From: Parapedobacter composti | GTDB lineage: Bacteria > Bacteroidota > Bacteroidia > Sphingobacteriales > Sphingobacteriaceae | Assembly: GCF_900112315.1 (NCBI RefSeq) | Contig: NZ_FOLL01000012.1 | Location: 62,001-126,000, forward strand | Direction of reading: 5' to 3' | Length of the DNA stretch: 64,000 nt | Shown here: in pieces, positions 38,213 through 46,627 of the stretch | Numbering within the stretch: the first letter of the stretch is position 1 | How the letters are laid out: every line of letters starts with the position of its first letter | Notes under the pieces: generated by a model | The model's database searches: none | The model's input: only the letters and a program-made list of their open reading frames with translations | What the model was told of the DNA's origin: nothing | Translations under genes and position numbers: made by a program

Positions 38213-39349
38213 TCAGTTCTTTCCGGCGGGCTCGCTTACCTGCACTTTGGCCCCCGGCCGCAGGTTGATGATACCGTCCGTCACTACGGTTTCTCCATTG
38301 GCAAGTCCATCGCTAATGACAACGCGGTCGCCTATTTTGAGCCCTAACCGTACGCTGCGTTGCTCGACCGTGCTGCTGTCGGTGACCACATATACTGAGG
38401 TTTGGCCAAGTTGTTCAGATATGGCACGGTAGGGGATAACCAACTGGTTGGATGCCGATTGTGTGCGCACCTGGACGGTAGTGTTCATACCGGCCCTTAA
38501 TATACCATCAGGGTTAGGGAAACTTGCGCGTACGGTAATCGTACCTGTGGCCGGATCAACGGCGCGGTCGAGGGCTGTGATTTTCCCGGGATATGGGAAG
38601 GTGGTTCCGCCAGGCAGGTTCAACATGACGACGGAATCCCGTTCGGCGGCCGGAAGTTTCTGTAATTGGCTAAAACGTTGGATGTTACGTTCATTAACCG
38701 GAAAATCCACTGCAATTGGGTTGGTAGATGAAATGCTGTTAATGAGTGTTGTTCCTGCTGTAACCAACGCGCCCATACGCACCTGTGCGATACCCACCGT
38801 GCCGCTGAACGGCGCAACTATGGTAGAGCGCTCAAGATTGGTATTCGCCGTTACGAGGGCTGCTCGCGCAGATGCTACTTGAGCTTCGGCATTGCTCAGA
38901 TCTGTTTCCGCATAATCCAGCGTCTGTCTGGCGATGGCGTCCTGTTCAGCCAGCTTACGGTAGCGTTCCACATCACGTTTAATGCGGCTGAGATTGGTTT
39001 CAGCAATAGTCAAGTTAGCCTGTGCCTGTTGTGCTGCTGCTTCGTAGCGTGTACGATCGATTTCATACAGCCGCTGACCTTTGGCGACCGTGGCGCCATC
39101 AGCCACGAATACGCCGGTGATATAGCCGTTTACTTCTGCACGGAGCTCGGTTTCATTAAGCGCCACAACAGTGCCCGGAAACGTTTCGCTGCCCACCACG
39201 GTTTCTTCAGTAACGGTGGCGGTTGTCACCGGAATGGCTTGGGGACCGGCCTGTTGCTGTTGCTGCTTGTTGCCGCAGGAAGCTATTATACCTGCGCCAA
39301 TCATGACTATCGCTGAGATGTTAAGGTTATTCATATTGATCATGTTCAC
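38213..39349 (-). CDS. RND efflux periplasmic adaptor (membrane fusion protein)
   Basis: 378 residues with a signal peptide and lipobox (IIASCGNK, Cys 25), so it is lipid-anchored. The order is a lipoyl/hairpin half (VNGYITGVFVADGATVAKGQRLYEID), an alpha-helical hairpin (YEAAAQQAQANLTIAETNLSRIKRD onward), a second lipoyl half (IVAPFSGTVGIAQV) and a beta-barrel domain ending VQVSEPAGKN. It bridges the RND pump and the outer-membrane channel. The start at 39349 has an alternative ATG five codons later. It lies 40 bases before the pump gene. Confidence 0.95.
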   Translation of the reverse strand: MNMINMNNLNISAIVMIGAGIIASCGNKQQQQQAGPQAIPVTTATVTEETVVGSETFPGTVVALNETELRAEVNGYITGVFVADGATVAKGQRLYEIDRTRYEAAAQQAQANLTIAETNLSRIKRDVERYRKLAEQDAIARQTLDYAETDLSNAEAQVASARAALVTANTNLERSTIVAPFSGTVGIAQVRMGALVTAGTTLINSISSTNPIAVDFPVNERNIQRFSQLQKLPAAERDSVVMLNLPGGTTFPYPGKITALDRAVDPATGTITVRASFPNPDGILRAGMNTTVQVRTQSASNQLVIPYRAISEQLGQTSVYVVTDSSTVEQRSVRLGLKIGDRVVISDGLANGETVVTDGIINLRPGAKVQVSEPAGKN

Positions 39350-39378
39350 GGTATTCCTAAGGTGTTTTAGTTCGCTGG

Positions 39379-40716
39379 TTATTCGTTTTCTATGGCCACG
39401 GTTCCCAACGCCCGCTGCACTTCCAGTTTACCCGATAGTACGGCAAAAAGGGCGTTCAGGTAATTGATTTGTGCGGTGCGGAGGTCCGTCTCGGCAGTCA
39501 TCAGATCCAGGTAGGTTTTGATTCCCTCATCATACTGTAACTTTATCGTGTTGTATACTTCTTCCGATAGTGCCACATTTTCCCGTGCTACCCGCCAGTC
39601 GTTTAAATTGGCTCGGTAGGTAGCCAAGGCCATTTCGTATTGTGTATTGATCTGGTTCCTTAAATTGACCAGATCCCAGTCAATGCGGGATTCCAGGAGT
39701 TGCGATCTGCGGATCTCATGGACGCGCCGCCCCCCCTGGAAAATGGGGATGTTCAACGTTAACCCCAATACCGAACGCGGGAAACTTTCATCGAACATAC
39801 TAGAAAAGCGGTTGTGCCGGAAATCCCATGCGTAATTATAAAAAGCCGATAGACTGGGGAGATACATCCATCTATTATATTGAGTGTTGAGTTCTTGCAG
39901 TTGCTTTACGGTCTGTAACTGCCTGAATTCTACCCGCTGGTTGTAGTTTACCGTCTGCGTAGTATCGAGGAGTATTTGGCTTTCCATGGAGGCCCCGTCA
40001 AAAGACAGGTCTATCGGATGCTCGATTGGAAATCCGATTAACTCTTTCAGAAAAGCGTATTTATATGTCAGCAGTTCACTCACTCGCTTCTGGTCGGCCA
40101 ACGTGTTGCTAAGCGCAATTTGGGCGCGTTTGAAATCGGTCTTGTCCACAATACCGGTTTCGTACCGGGCTTTCGCATCGTTCAATTGCCGTTGCAAGCG
40201 CTGGATATTTTCCTTGATGATGTTGAGTTGCTCTTCGCTGGTGAGGATATCATAGTAGGCCTTACTTACTTCAACCACGGTATTGATACGGCTGTTTTCC
40301 GTATTTAAGGCATTTTGTTGGCGGATGTATCTGGCCGCTTTGGACGCCTGGATAAGGCTGGGGTTGAGGATTTGCTGGTCGGCCTGCAGCACGGCAGCAC
40401 TTACATGCGTCTGTCCTAATTGGATGACATTGCCGCCGATGACATTGGTAGGAATCTTTATGTTCCAGTTGTAAGAACCCATGGCGCTGACCTGCGGAAA
40501 CCATCCAGACAATGCCGAAGCAATTTCCCGCTCGCCGATTTCTTCATCGATCAACGCTTGGTGCACGGCAGGCCGGTTTTCCAGTGCGTAGGATACCACA
40601 TCTGCCAAAGTCGCCTTTTCAGGTAACGTCGGCTGGTTTTCTTGGCCAAATACCGTTGCTGCCGTTAAGGTAAATAAAACTGAAAAAACAAAGGTACTAT
40701 GCAATTTTCTATACAT
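39379..40716 (-). CDS. TolC-family outer membrane efflux protein
   Basis: 445 residues with a signal peptide ending near FGQENQ. Two repeats of the long coiled-coil hairpin are visible (SRINTVVEVSKAYYDILTSEEQLNIIKENIQRL; later YEMALATYRANLNDWRVARENVALSEE and YLDLMTAETDLRTAQINYLNAL). It trimerises to form the outer-membrane channel of the tripartite pump. It lies 23 bases after the TetR gene and 29 before the adaptor gene, giving the operon order regulator, channel, adaptor, pump. Confidence 0.93.
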   Translation of the reverse strand: MYRKLHSTFVFSVLFTLTAATVFGQENQPTLPEKATLADVVSYALENRPAVHQALIDEEIGEREIASALSGWFPQVSAMGSYNWNIKIPTNVIGGNVIQLGQTHVSAAVLQADQQILNPSLIQASKAARYIRQQNALNTENSRINTVVEVSKAYYDILTSEEQLNIIKENIQRLQRQLNDAKARYETGIVDKTDFKRAQIALSNTLADQKRVSELLTYKYAFLKELIGFPIEHPIDLSFDGASMESQILLDTTQTVNYNQRVEFRQLQTVKQLQELNTQYNRWMYLPSLSAFYNYAWDFRHNRFSSMFDESFPRSVLGLTLNIPIFQGGRRVHEIRRSQLLESRIDWDLVNLRNQINTQYEMALATYRANLNDWRVARENVALSEEVYNTIKLQYDEGIKTYLDLMTAETDLRTAQINYLNALFAVLSGKLEVQRALGTVAIENE

Positions 40717-40739
40717 TTTTTGTTGTCGTCAAAAAGCTA

Positions 40740-41345
40740 TTATCGTTTAATACCATCCCAAATGATGGATACCATTTCCCTCATCGCAGTTTCATTGAAC
40801 GCATAGTGGCCATTGATATGCCTTTTGGCCGCAGCAGTAACAGTTCCCATAAACGCAGCAGTCAAGATATTGATATCCAACGGTTTTATATGGTTCTTGC
40901 CAATGCCTTGTTCAAGAAAATTTGACATTTCGTTTTTCATCTGTATGTTACATCCGCTGCCATATACCACTGCTGCATAAGGAGAGGAAAAGAACTGTTC
41001 CATAAAACTCAGTATCTCAGGGCGTTCAATATAAAAGCACACCAGGTTTGTCCAGACAGCCACAAAGCGATCGGGGTAGGGCAAGTGATCCTCGGCCGGC
41101 TTAAACATGGCCTTAGCTATTTTTTGCTTACAATTGTCAAACAACGCAATGAGCAATTCATCTTTAGAGGAGAAATAATGGTAGATGGTACCAATCGCTA
41201 CCCCCGCATCCTGGGCTATCTGGCTCATGGGACTTCCATGGAAGCCGCGAACCCTTACCAGTTTAAGCGTACTTTCGAAAATCGCACACTTCTTATCCGC
41301 TGCCTGATCCAATTGAACGTTCATTCGGTTGGCAAAGGAAAACAT
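40740..41345 (-). CDS. TetR/AcrR-family transcriptional regulator
   Basis: 201 residues. The N-terminal helix-turn-helix is clear: ESTLKLVRVRGFHGSPMSQIAQDAGVAIGTIYHYFSSKDELL, about residues 24-65. The variable C-terminal domain should bind an inducer. Alternative ATG seven codons into the frame (41324). It is the first gene of the efflux operon and so probably represses its own promoter. Two TTTGNCAAA sites just upstream are good operator candidates. Confidence 0.9.
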   Translation of the reverse strand: MFSFANRMNVQLDQAADKKCAIFESTLKLVRVRGFHGSPMSQIAQDAGVAIGTIYHYFSSKDELLIALFDNCKQKIAKAMFKPAEDHLPYPDRFVAVWTNLVCFYIERPEILSFMEQFFSSPYAAVVYGSGCNIQMKNEMSNFLEQGIGKNHIKPLDINILTAAFMGTVTAAAKRHINGHYAFNETAMREMVSIIWDGIKR

Positions 41346-41347
41346 TA

Positions 41348-41396
41348 TTTGTCAAAAAAAGGGGCTTGGTTCCATTCTTAACGGAAATTTGACAAA
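41348..41396. promoter_or_regulatory. Candidate TetR operator pair
   Basis: TTTGTCAAA (41348-41356) and TTTGACAAA (41388-41396) are each odd palindromes and are reverse complements of each other, 31 bases apart. They lie immediately upstream of the tetR-led efflux operon. Binding is inferred from position and symmetry. Confidence 0.45.
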
Positions 41397-41421
41397 CCGT
41401 GTGAGGCGCGCTGTAAATGGC

Positions 41422-41454
41422 TTGAAAATAATCCATCGGAAATGCGTATTTTTG
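41422..41454 (+). promoter_or_regulatory. Bacteroidota-type promoter of the DEAD-box helicase
   Basis: TTG (41422-41424), 22 bases, then TATTTTTG (41447-41454). The expected transcript begins about 41460, leaving some 27 bases before the TTG start codon. Confidence 0.55.
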
Positions 41455-41486
41455 CGTCATTACAGATTTAGTAAATACAAAATACA

Positions 41487-42743
41487 TTGACATTTAGTGA
41501 TTTCAGTTTCGATAGTCAGCTGTTCGAAGGCTTAAACAGCATGGGATTCAAAACCCCTACGCCCATACAGGCCGAAGCCATCCCGATAATCCAAGAGCGA
41601 CATGATTTGATTGCCTGTGCGCAAACGGGCACCGGAAAGACGGCATCTTATCTGTTGCCTGTGATGGATGCAATATGCCGTATGGAACACCGCCCCGCTA
41701 TCAGTGCGCTGATATTGGCGCCCACGCGGGAATTGGCGGTGCAGATTGATCAACAGGTCGAGGGATTGGCCTATTTTACCGGTATCACATCCATTGCGAT
41801 ATATGGCGGTGGAGACGGCATCGGTTATGAACAGCAGCGCCGGGCATTGCGGGAAGGGGTGGATATTGTGATAGCTACTCCGGGCCGATTGATAGCGCAC
41901 ATGAATTCGGGAGCTGTGCGTCTGGGTGAGATCCGCTTTTTGGTGCTTGACGAGGCGGACCGCATGCTGGATATGGGATTCAAGGATGATATCAACCGCA
42001 TCGTGCGTCAGTTACCCGCCGAACGGCAAACGTTACTTTTTTCCGCCACGATGCCGACTAAGATCCGGGCATTTGCCAAAGCTATGCTCAAACAGCCTAA
42101 GCAGGTAACCATATCCCTGTCAAAGCCTGCCGAGGGCATAACTCAACAGCAGTACCGCATTGCAGACCAACATAAAACAGCCCTATTGAAGGGGGTTCTC
42201 CAGAGTGGTGATTACAGCAGTGTCATTGTATTTGCCTCTACCAAGGAGAAGGTGAAAATTCTGGGCAAGGAATTGATTAAGCTTGGATTGAAAGTGCAGC
42301 CTTTTCACTCTGATTTATCCCAGGAAGAGCGGGAGGATATCCTTCTTCGCTTCAAAAATAAGCAGTTGCCGATATTGATAGGAACAGACGTGCTCTCCAG
42401 GGGAATTGACGTGGAGGGAATCGACTTGGTGGTCAACTATGATGTGCCGCCGGATCCAGAAGATTACATTCACCGGATTGGCCGTACGGCCCGTGCCGAA
42501 CGTACCGGTACAGCCATCACGTTTGTAAACAGCCGTGATCATAGGCGATTTGCTGCTATCGAGCGGTTGATGGACAGGACAGTGCCCGAAATTGCCCTGC
42601 CGGATGGAATGACTGCGGCCGCCACAGACCCCGAACAGAAGCGTACGGATAAAAAGCGCAAAAAGAAGCGCCCTTTCCGAAAAACAAAAAAGGGCGGACA
42701 TCCGGATTCCAGAAGCTTGAACGTGAATAACCAAGCCTCATAG
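41487..42743 (+). CDS. DEAD-box ATP-dependent RNA helicase (RhlE-like)
   Basis: 418 residues beginning at a TTG codon (MTFSDFSFD is the usual family N terminus, so no better start exists). Helicase motifs are complete: Q motif in PTPIQAEAIP, Walker A AQTGTGKT (45-52), PTREL, TPGR, DEAD (155-158), SAT (186-188), VFASTK, GTDVLSRGIDV and HRIGRTAR. The lysine/arginine-rich tail after residue 388 (KKRKKKRPFRKTKK) should contact RNA. It remodels RNA in ribosome assembly or decay. It has its own promoter. Confidence 0.93.
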   Translation: MTFSDFSFDSQLFEGLNSMGFKTPTPIQAEAIPIIQERHDLIACAQTGTGKTASYLLPVMDAICRMEHRPAISALILAPTRELAVQIDQQVEGLAYFTGITSIAIYGGGDGIGYEQQRRALREGVDIVIATPGRLIAHMNSGAVRLGEIRFLVLDEADRMLDMGFKDDINRIVRQLPAERQTLLFSATMPTKIRAFAKAMLKQPKQVTISLSKPAEGITQQQYRIADQHKTALLKGVLQSGDYSSVIVFASTKEKVKILGKELIKLGLKVQPFHSDLSQEEREDILLRFKNKQLPILIGTDVLSRGIDVEGIDLVVNYDVPPDPEDYIHRIGRTARAERTGTAITFVNSRDHRRFAAIERLMDRTVPEIALPDGMTAAATDPEQKRTDKKRKKKRPFRKTKKGGHPDSRSLNVNNQAS

Positions 42744-42835
42744 ATGCTGTTTGGTAATTTCGACTATTTGAATTAGTTTTGTATAGGTAGTTATCTGCCG
42801 GCTAATAATCTACTGATGAATTTCAGCCTAATAGT

Positions 42836-43195
42836 TTGAAAAATAAACTGCTCTATATCGAAGACGATGCCGATGTGTCAGCGTTGATGACTGAGATTAT
42901 GGAATATGAGCAATACGAAGTCATCGTTGATAACGGGAAATCCATGTTCCGGATCCTACGGGAACATCCGATCGGCTTAATCCTGTTGGATCAACGCTTG
43001 TATTGGACAACAGGAAGTGAACTATGCCAAGCCTTGAAAGCTAATGCCGAAACAAAACATATTCCGGTTATCATGATTTCGTCTGCGGCCAATATCGAAG
43101 CCATTGCACGGTCATGTGGTGCCGAAGATTATATCAAAAAGCCCTTTGATATGTATGATGCCATTGCCATGGTGGCTAAATACTTCCGTAAGTAG
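42836..43195 (+). CDS. Stand-alone response regulator receiver domain
   Basis: 119 residues, a single CheY-like domain with no output domain. Key residues are present: acidic pocket D10/D11 in IEDDADV, phosphoacceptor Asp 52 in LLDQRL, Ser 82/83 in MISSAA and Lys 102 in IKKPFD. It starts at TTG; no in-frame ATG is available. No histidine kinase is nearby, so the partner is elsewhere. It probably relays or competes for phosphate in a phosphorelay. It lies 92 bases after the helicase. Confidence 0.85.
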   Translation: MKNKLLYIEDDADVSALMTEIMEYEQYEVIVDNGKSMFRILREHPIGLILLDQRLYWTTGSELCQALKANAETKHIPVIMISSAANIEAIARSCGAEDYIKKPFDMYDAIAMVAKYFRK

Positions 43196-43286
43196 GGCTT
43201 TGGGCAGTTTTATCGCTATTATGGCGGTATGCCTGATCACCCGCCGATGCCAATATTGTTAATGTTTTGTAATTAATGACGAATTT

Positions 43287-43319
43287 TTGAAAATTAACAG
43301 ATTTGTGTCATTATTTTTG
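43287..43319 (+). promoter_or_regulatory. Bacteroidota-type promoter of mqo
   Basis: TTG (43287-43289), 22 bases, then TATTTTTG (43312-43319). It leaves only about 16 bases from the -7 box to the mqo ATG at 43336, so the leader would be very short. Confidence 0.55.
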
Positions 43320-43335
43320 CGCCAATAACAACGAG

Positions 43336-44853
43336 ATGGGTAAAAGAAATAAAAAAACCGCCGACGAGGCGGATGTTATTCTTATCGGCGCCGGAATCAT
43401 GAGTGCCACGTTGGGTACGTTGATAAACGAGCTGCACCCCAGCGCCAGTATCGAAATTTTTGAGCGGCTCGATGAAGTCGCTGCGGAAAGTTCAGACGCC
43501 TGGAACAATGCCGGTACCGGGCACTCTGCATTGTGCGAACTGAATTATACGCCACAGCGACCGGATGGTTCCGTTGATATTAGTAAGGCAATTAAAATAG
43601 CCGAAGCATTTGAAGTATCAAAGGAGTTTTGGTCATACCTGGTGGCCAATAAACTGATAGAACATCCGGAGAGCTTTATCCGCAGTATTCCTCATATGAG
43701 CTTTGTGTTCGGGGCAGACAATGTTACCTTCCTGCGGAGGCGGTATGAGACCATGCGTGACCATCATTTGTTCCACGGCATGGAGTATACCGAAGACCAT
43801 GAAGTACTGAAACAATGGATCCCGTTGATCATGGATGGTCGCAAACCCGACGAGATGCTCGCGGCTACCAAGATTGATATCGGTACAGACGTCAATTTCG
43901 GCGCACTTACCCGTGCGTTATTCCTGCATCTTACCCAACAAAGCGGTGTTAAACTCAAGCTGGCCCATGAAGTGCGCGATATCGAACGCGCAACTGACGG
44001 CCGTTGGAAGGTAACGGTTAAGAATCTTACCACCGACAAAAAACGTACGGTGACGGCCAAGTTTGTATTCATCGGAGCTGGCGGAGGTTCGTTGCTGCTA
44101 TTGGAAAAATCAGGTATCCCAGAGGCGAAAGGTTTCGGGGGATTCCCGGTAAGCGGCCAATGGCTGAAATGTACTAATCCGGATGTGATTGCCCGACACC
44201 GGGCCAAAGTGTACGGAAAGGCTGCTGTGGGTTCTCCGCCGATGTCTGTACCTCACCTGGATACCCGCGTTATCGACGGTAAAACGGCATTGCTGTTCGG
44301 GCCGTATGCTGGATTTTCTACCAAGTTCCTGAAAAACGGATCCTGGTTGGATTTGCCGGCTTCCATCAAGCTGAACAATATACGGCCGATGCTGGCTGCT
44401 GGTATGGATAATATACCGTTGACCAAATACCTGATCAACCAAGTCCGGCAAAGCCCGGAAGATCGGCTGGAAGCGCTCCGGCAATACGTGCCTACAGCGC
44501 GTAAAGAGGACTGGGAATTGGAAGTCGCCGGACAACGTGTCCAGGTGATTAAAAAGGACGAAAAGCATGGCGGAGTCCTTGAATTCGGTACGGAAGTGGT
44601 AAGCAGTGCCGATGGTTCCATTGCTGCGTTATTGGGCGCATCGCCGGGTGCATCCACTTCGGTGTCCATTATGATTGATCTTCTTGCACGCTGTTTTCCC
44701 GAGCGGGCCAAAACAGCACAGTATCTTAGCAAGCTGCGGGAAATGGTTCCGTCTTTTGGGCGTTCCATCGCAGCGGATGAACAGCTCTGCCGGGAAACCC
44801 GGGAACGGTCGGCCGCCCTGCTGAAACTTGAGGGAACGCTGGAGTCGGTTTAA
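43336..44853 (+). CDS. mqo: Malate:quinone oxidoreductase
   Basis: 505 residues from the ATG at 43336. An upstream start at 43303 would place the promoter -7 box inside the gene and is rejected. The FAD-binding motif is [14 protein letters not shown] near residue 16, followed by family blocks around [22 protein letters not shown] and the C-terminal [12 protein letters not shown]. It oxidises malate to oxaloacetate and reduces quinone at the inner membrane, an alternative to malate dehydrogenase in the TCA cycle. The pnuC ATG follows the stop by 3 bases, so the two are co-transcribed. Confidence 0.95.
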   Translation: MGKRNKKTADEADVILIGAGIMSATLGTLINELHPSASIEIFERLDEVAAESSDAWNNAGTGHSALCELNYTPQRPDGSVDISKAIKIAEAFEVSKEFWSYLVANKLIEHPESFIRSIPHMSFVFGADNVTFLRRRYETMRDHHLFHGMEYTEDHEVLKQWIPLIMDGRKPDEMLAATKIDIGTDVNFGALTRALFLHLTQQSGVKLKLAHEVRDIERATDGRWKVTVKNLTTDKKRTVTAKFVFIGAGGGSLLLLEKSGIPEAKGFGGFPVSGQWLKCTNPDVIARHRAKVYGKAAVGSPPMSVPHLDTRVIDGKTALLFGPYAGFSTKFLKNGSWLDLPASIKLNNIRPMLAAGMDNIPLTKYLINQVRQSPEDRLEALRQYVPTARKEDWELEVAGQRVQVIKKDEKHGGVLEFGTEVVSSADGSIAALLGASPGASTSVSIMIDLLARCFPERAKTAQYLSKLREMVPSFGRSIAADEQLCRETRERSAALLKLEGTLESV

Positions 44854-44856
44854 AGC

Positions 44857-45498
44857 ATGGCCGATTTAGCGCGTTTGGTAGACTGGACGGAAGAATTGGG
44901 CAGGCAGCTCACCCAAACGCCGCTGCTGCATTGGATAGGGGTAGGATGCGGAATCATTCAGGTGTTGCTCGCAAAAGCCAACAACGTATTGCTTTATCCT
45001 TTTGGCATTGTCAGTGTCCTGATTACCATTTATGTATTATACGACGCAGGGTTATACGCCGAAATCCTGCTCAATGCCTATTATTTGGTGATGAGCATTT
45101 ACGGATGGATCTATTGGGCGCGCAAAACCGGTAATGCACCGGTGATGGCCACTTATGCTACAACGAAGGAGTGGGGCGTTACCGTCTTGATTGTGGCTAT
45201 AGGTTTTCCGGTATTATACTATGCGTTGATACAATATACGGATTCAACCGTGCCCGTATGGGACGCTTGGGTAAGTGCTACGGCATGGGCCGGCATGTGG
45301 TTATTGGCCAAGCGAAAGATTGAAAACTGGATATTGCTAAATGTCAGCAATGCCTTCGCCATACCATTGCTGGCTTATAAAGGGTTACATTTATACGCAT
45401 TGTTGACCTTATTTCTGTTTGTCGTAGCTATTTTTGGCTATATTGAATGGAAACGAATTATTAGAAACGGCAAAGACCCTTCGGCTGATCTACTATGA
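44857..45498 (+). CDS. pnuC: Nicotinamide riboside transporter, PnuC family
   Basis: 213 residues, seven or so membrane helices. The signature region is clear: LLYPFGIVSVLITIYVLYDAGLYAEILLNAYYLVMSIYGWIYW (about 44-88), and the later WILLNVSNAFAIPLLAYKGLHLYALL. It facilitates uptake of nicotinamide riboside for NAD synthesis at the inner membrane. The next gene overlaps it by 4 bases (ATGA). No NadR gene is adjacent. Other substrates (thiamine, riboflavin) are possible for PnuX/PnuT relatives. Confidence 0.9.
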   Translation: MADLARLVDWTEELGRQLTQTPLLHWIGVGCGIIQVLLAKANNVLLYPFGIVSVLITIYVLYDAGLYAEILLNAYYLVMSIYGWIYWARKTGNAPVMATYATTKEWGVTVLIVAIGFPVLYYALIQYTDSTVPVWDAWVSATAWAGMWLLAKRKIENWILLNVSNAFAIPLLAYKGLHLYALLTLFLFVVAIFGYIEWKRIIRNGKDPSADLL

Positions 45499-46553
45499 CC
45501 GTACCGCCCCATATCCAAGCCGAACTTCGGCACGAAGCTGTTAAAGCAGAAGAACTGGGCAGGCTTACCGATAAGCAGCTATCGGTTATCTACAATAATC
45601 GATGGTTCAAATTGTTCGTCCCCAAGGAGTTCGGTGGTTTAGCGTTATCTATCCCCGAGGGTGTGCGATTGGAAGAGGAACTGGCCCGGATAGATGGTAG
45701 CTTGGGGTGGACGGTTACGCTGTGTGCAGGCGCCAATTTGTTTGCCGGCTTTTTGCCACCAGCCGTAGCGCAAACTCTATTTGGTGATCAAAAGATTTGT
45801 TTCGGGGGAAGCGGTCAGGCTGCGGGGCACGCTGAAGCGGAGGCTGGAGGTTATCGGATTACAGGAAAGTGGCGGTATGCCACGGGGGCTCCGCATTTAA
45901 CCCATTTTACGGCAAACTGTGTGATAGAACGAGAAGGGAAGCCCTTATTGGATGAACAAGGAAATACGTTGGTGAAATCCTTTTTTATGCCCAAAGCCGG
46001 TGTGCGGGTGGTTGAAGACTGGAATACGTTTGGTCTTAAGGCAACCGCCAGCCATTCCTTTGACGTGGATGGGGTATGGGTGGCCGATACCCATTCGTTT
46101 GTGATAAGGCCCGAGTATGCCGAATTTCCGGACCCGGTATACCGATACCCGTTTTTACAGTTTGCAGAAGTAACGTTGGCCGTGAACACGTTAGGGATGG
46201 CTCGTCATTTTATGGAATGTTTCGTTGCATTGACGGAAGGAAAGCTCCAGAACAGCCATTCAGAAAAAATCAGGGGGTTATTCCAGATAGCCGGGACGCG
46301 GTTGAAGCAATCCAAGCGATTGTTCTATGACGCCCTGGAAGCTTCATGGGATGGTTTGCTCCAATACGGAACCATTCCTCAGGAACAGCTGACCGCAGTA
46401 AGTCATGCCAGTCGGTCGCTGGTTGAGGTTGCACGCCAACAAGTTGTCTTGTTATATCCATATAGCGGAATAGAAGGCGCTGCAGTTACGTCAGAAATCA
46501 ACCGGAGCTTGCGGGATATATTCACGGCCAGCCAGCATAGCCTTTTCCGGTAA
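45495..46553 (+). CDS. Acyl-CoA dehydrogenase-like flavoprotein
   Basis: 352 residues of the acyl-CoA dehydrogenase fold. The N-terminal helical domain (NNRWFKLFVPKEFGGLALSIPEGVRLEEELARIDGSLGW) and the middle beta domain (GSGQAAGHAEAEAGGYRITGKWRYATGAPH, FGLKATASHSF) are clear. The C terminus ends SLRDIFTASQHSLFR, which fits the type-2 C-terminal domain of flavin-dependent monooxygenase relatives more than true acyl-CoA dehydrogenases; the usual catalytic Glu is not evident. It overlaps pnuC by 4 bases, so it is in the mqo operon. The substrate is unknown. Confidence 0.8.
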   Translation: MTVPPHIQAELRHEAVKAEELGRLTDKQLSVIYNNRWFKLFVPKEFGGLALSIPEGVRLEEELARIDGSLGWTVTLCAGANLFAGFLPPAVAQTLFGDQKICFGGSGQAAGHAEAEAGGYRITGKWRYATGAPHLTHFTANCVIEREGKPLLDEQGNTLVKSFFMPKAGVRVVEDWNTFGLKATASHSFDVDGVWVADTHSFVIRPEYAEFPDPVYRYPFLQFAEVTLAVNTLGMARHFMECFVALTEGKLQNSHSEKIRGLFQIAGTRLKQSKRLFYDALEASWDGLLQYGTIPQEQLTAVSHASRSLVEVARQQVVLLYPYSGIEGAAVTSEINRSLRDIFTASQHSLFR

Positions 46554-46589
46554 TTCATGTATGCGGAAGAACCACAATTTTATGCCATC

Positions 46590-46621
46590 TTTGTTTCCCA
46601 TGCCCATGAAGCCTATATTTG
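46590..46621 (+). promoter_or_regulatory. Bacteroidota-type promoter of ispE
   Basis: TTTG (46590-46593), 20 bases, then TATATTTG (46614-46621), an excellent match to the Bacteroidota consensus. The -7 box ends only 6 bases before the ispE ATG at 46628, so the message should be leaderless or nearly so. Confidence 0.65.
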
Positions 46622-46627
46622 TGCATC

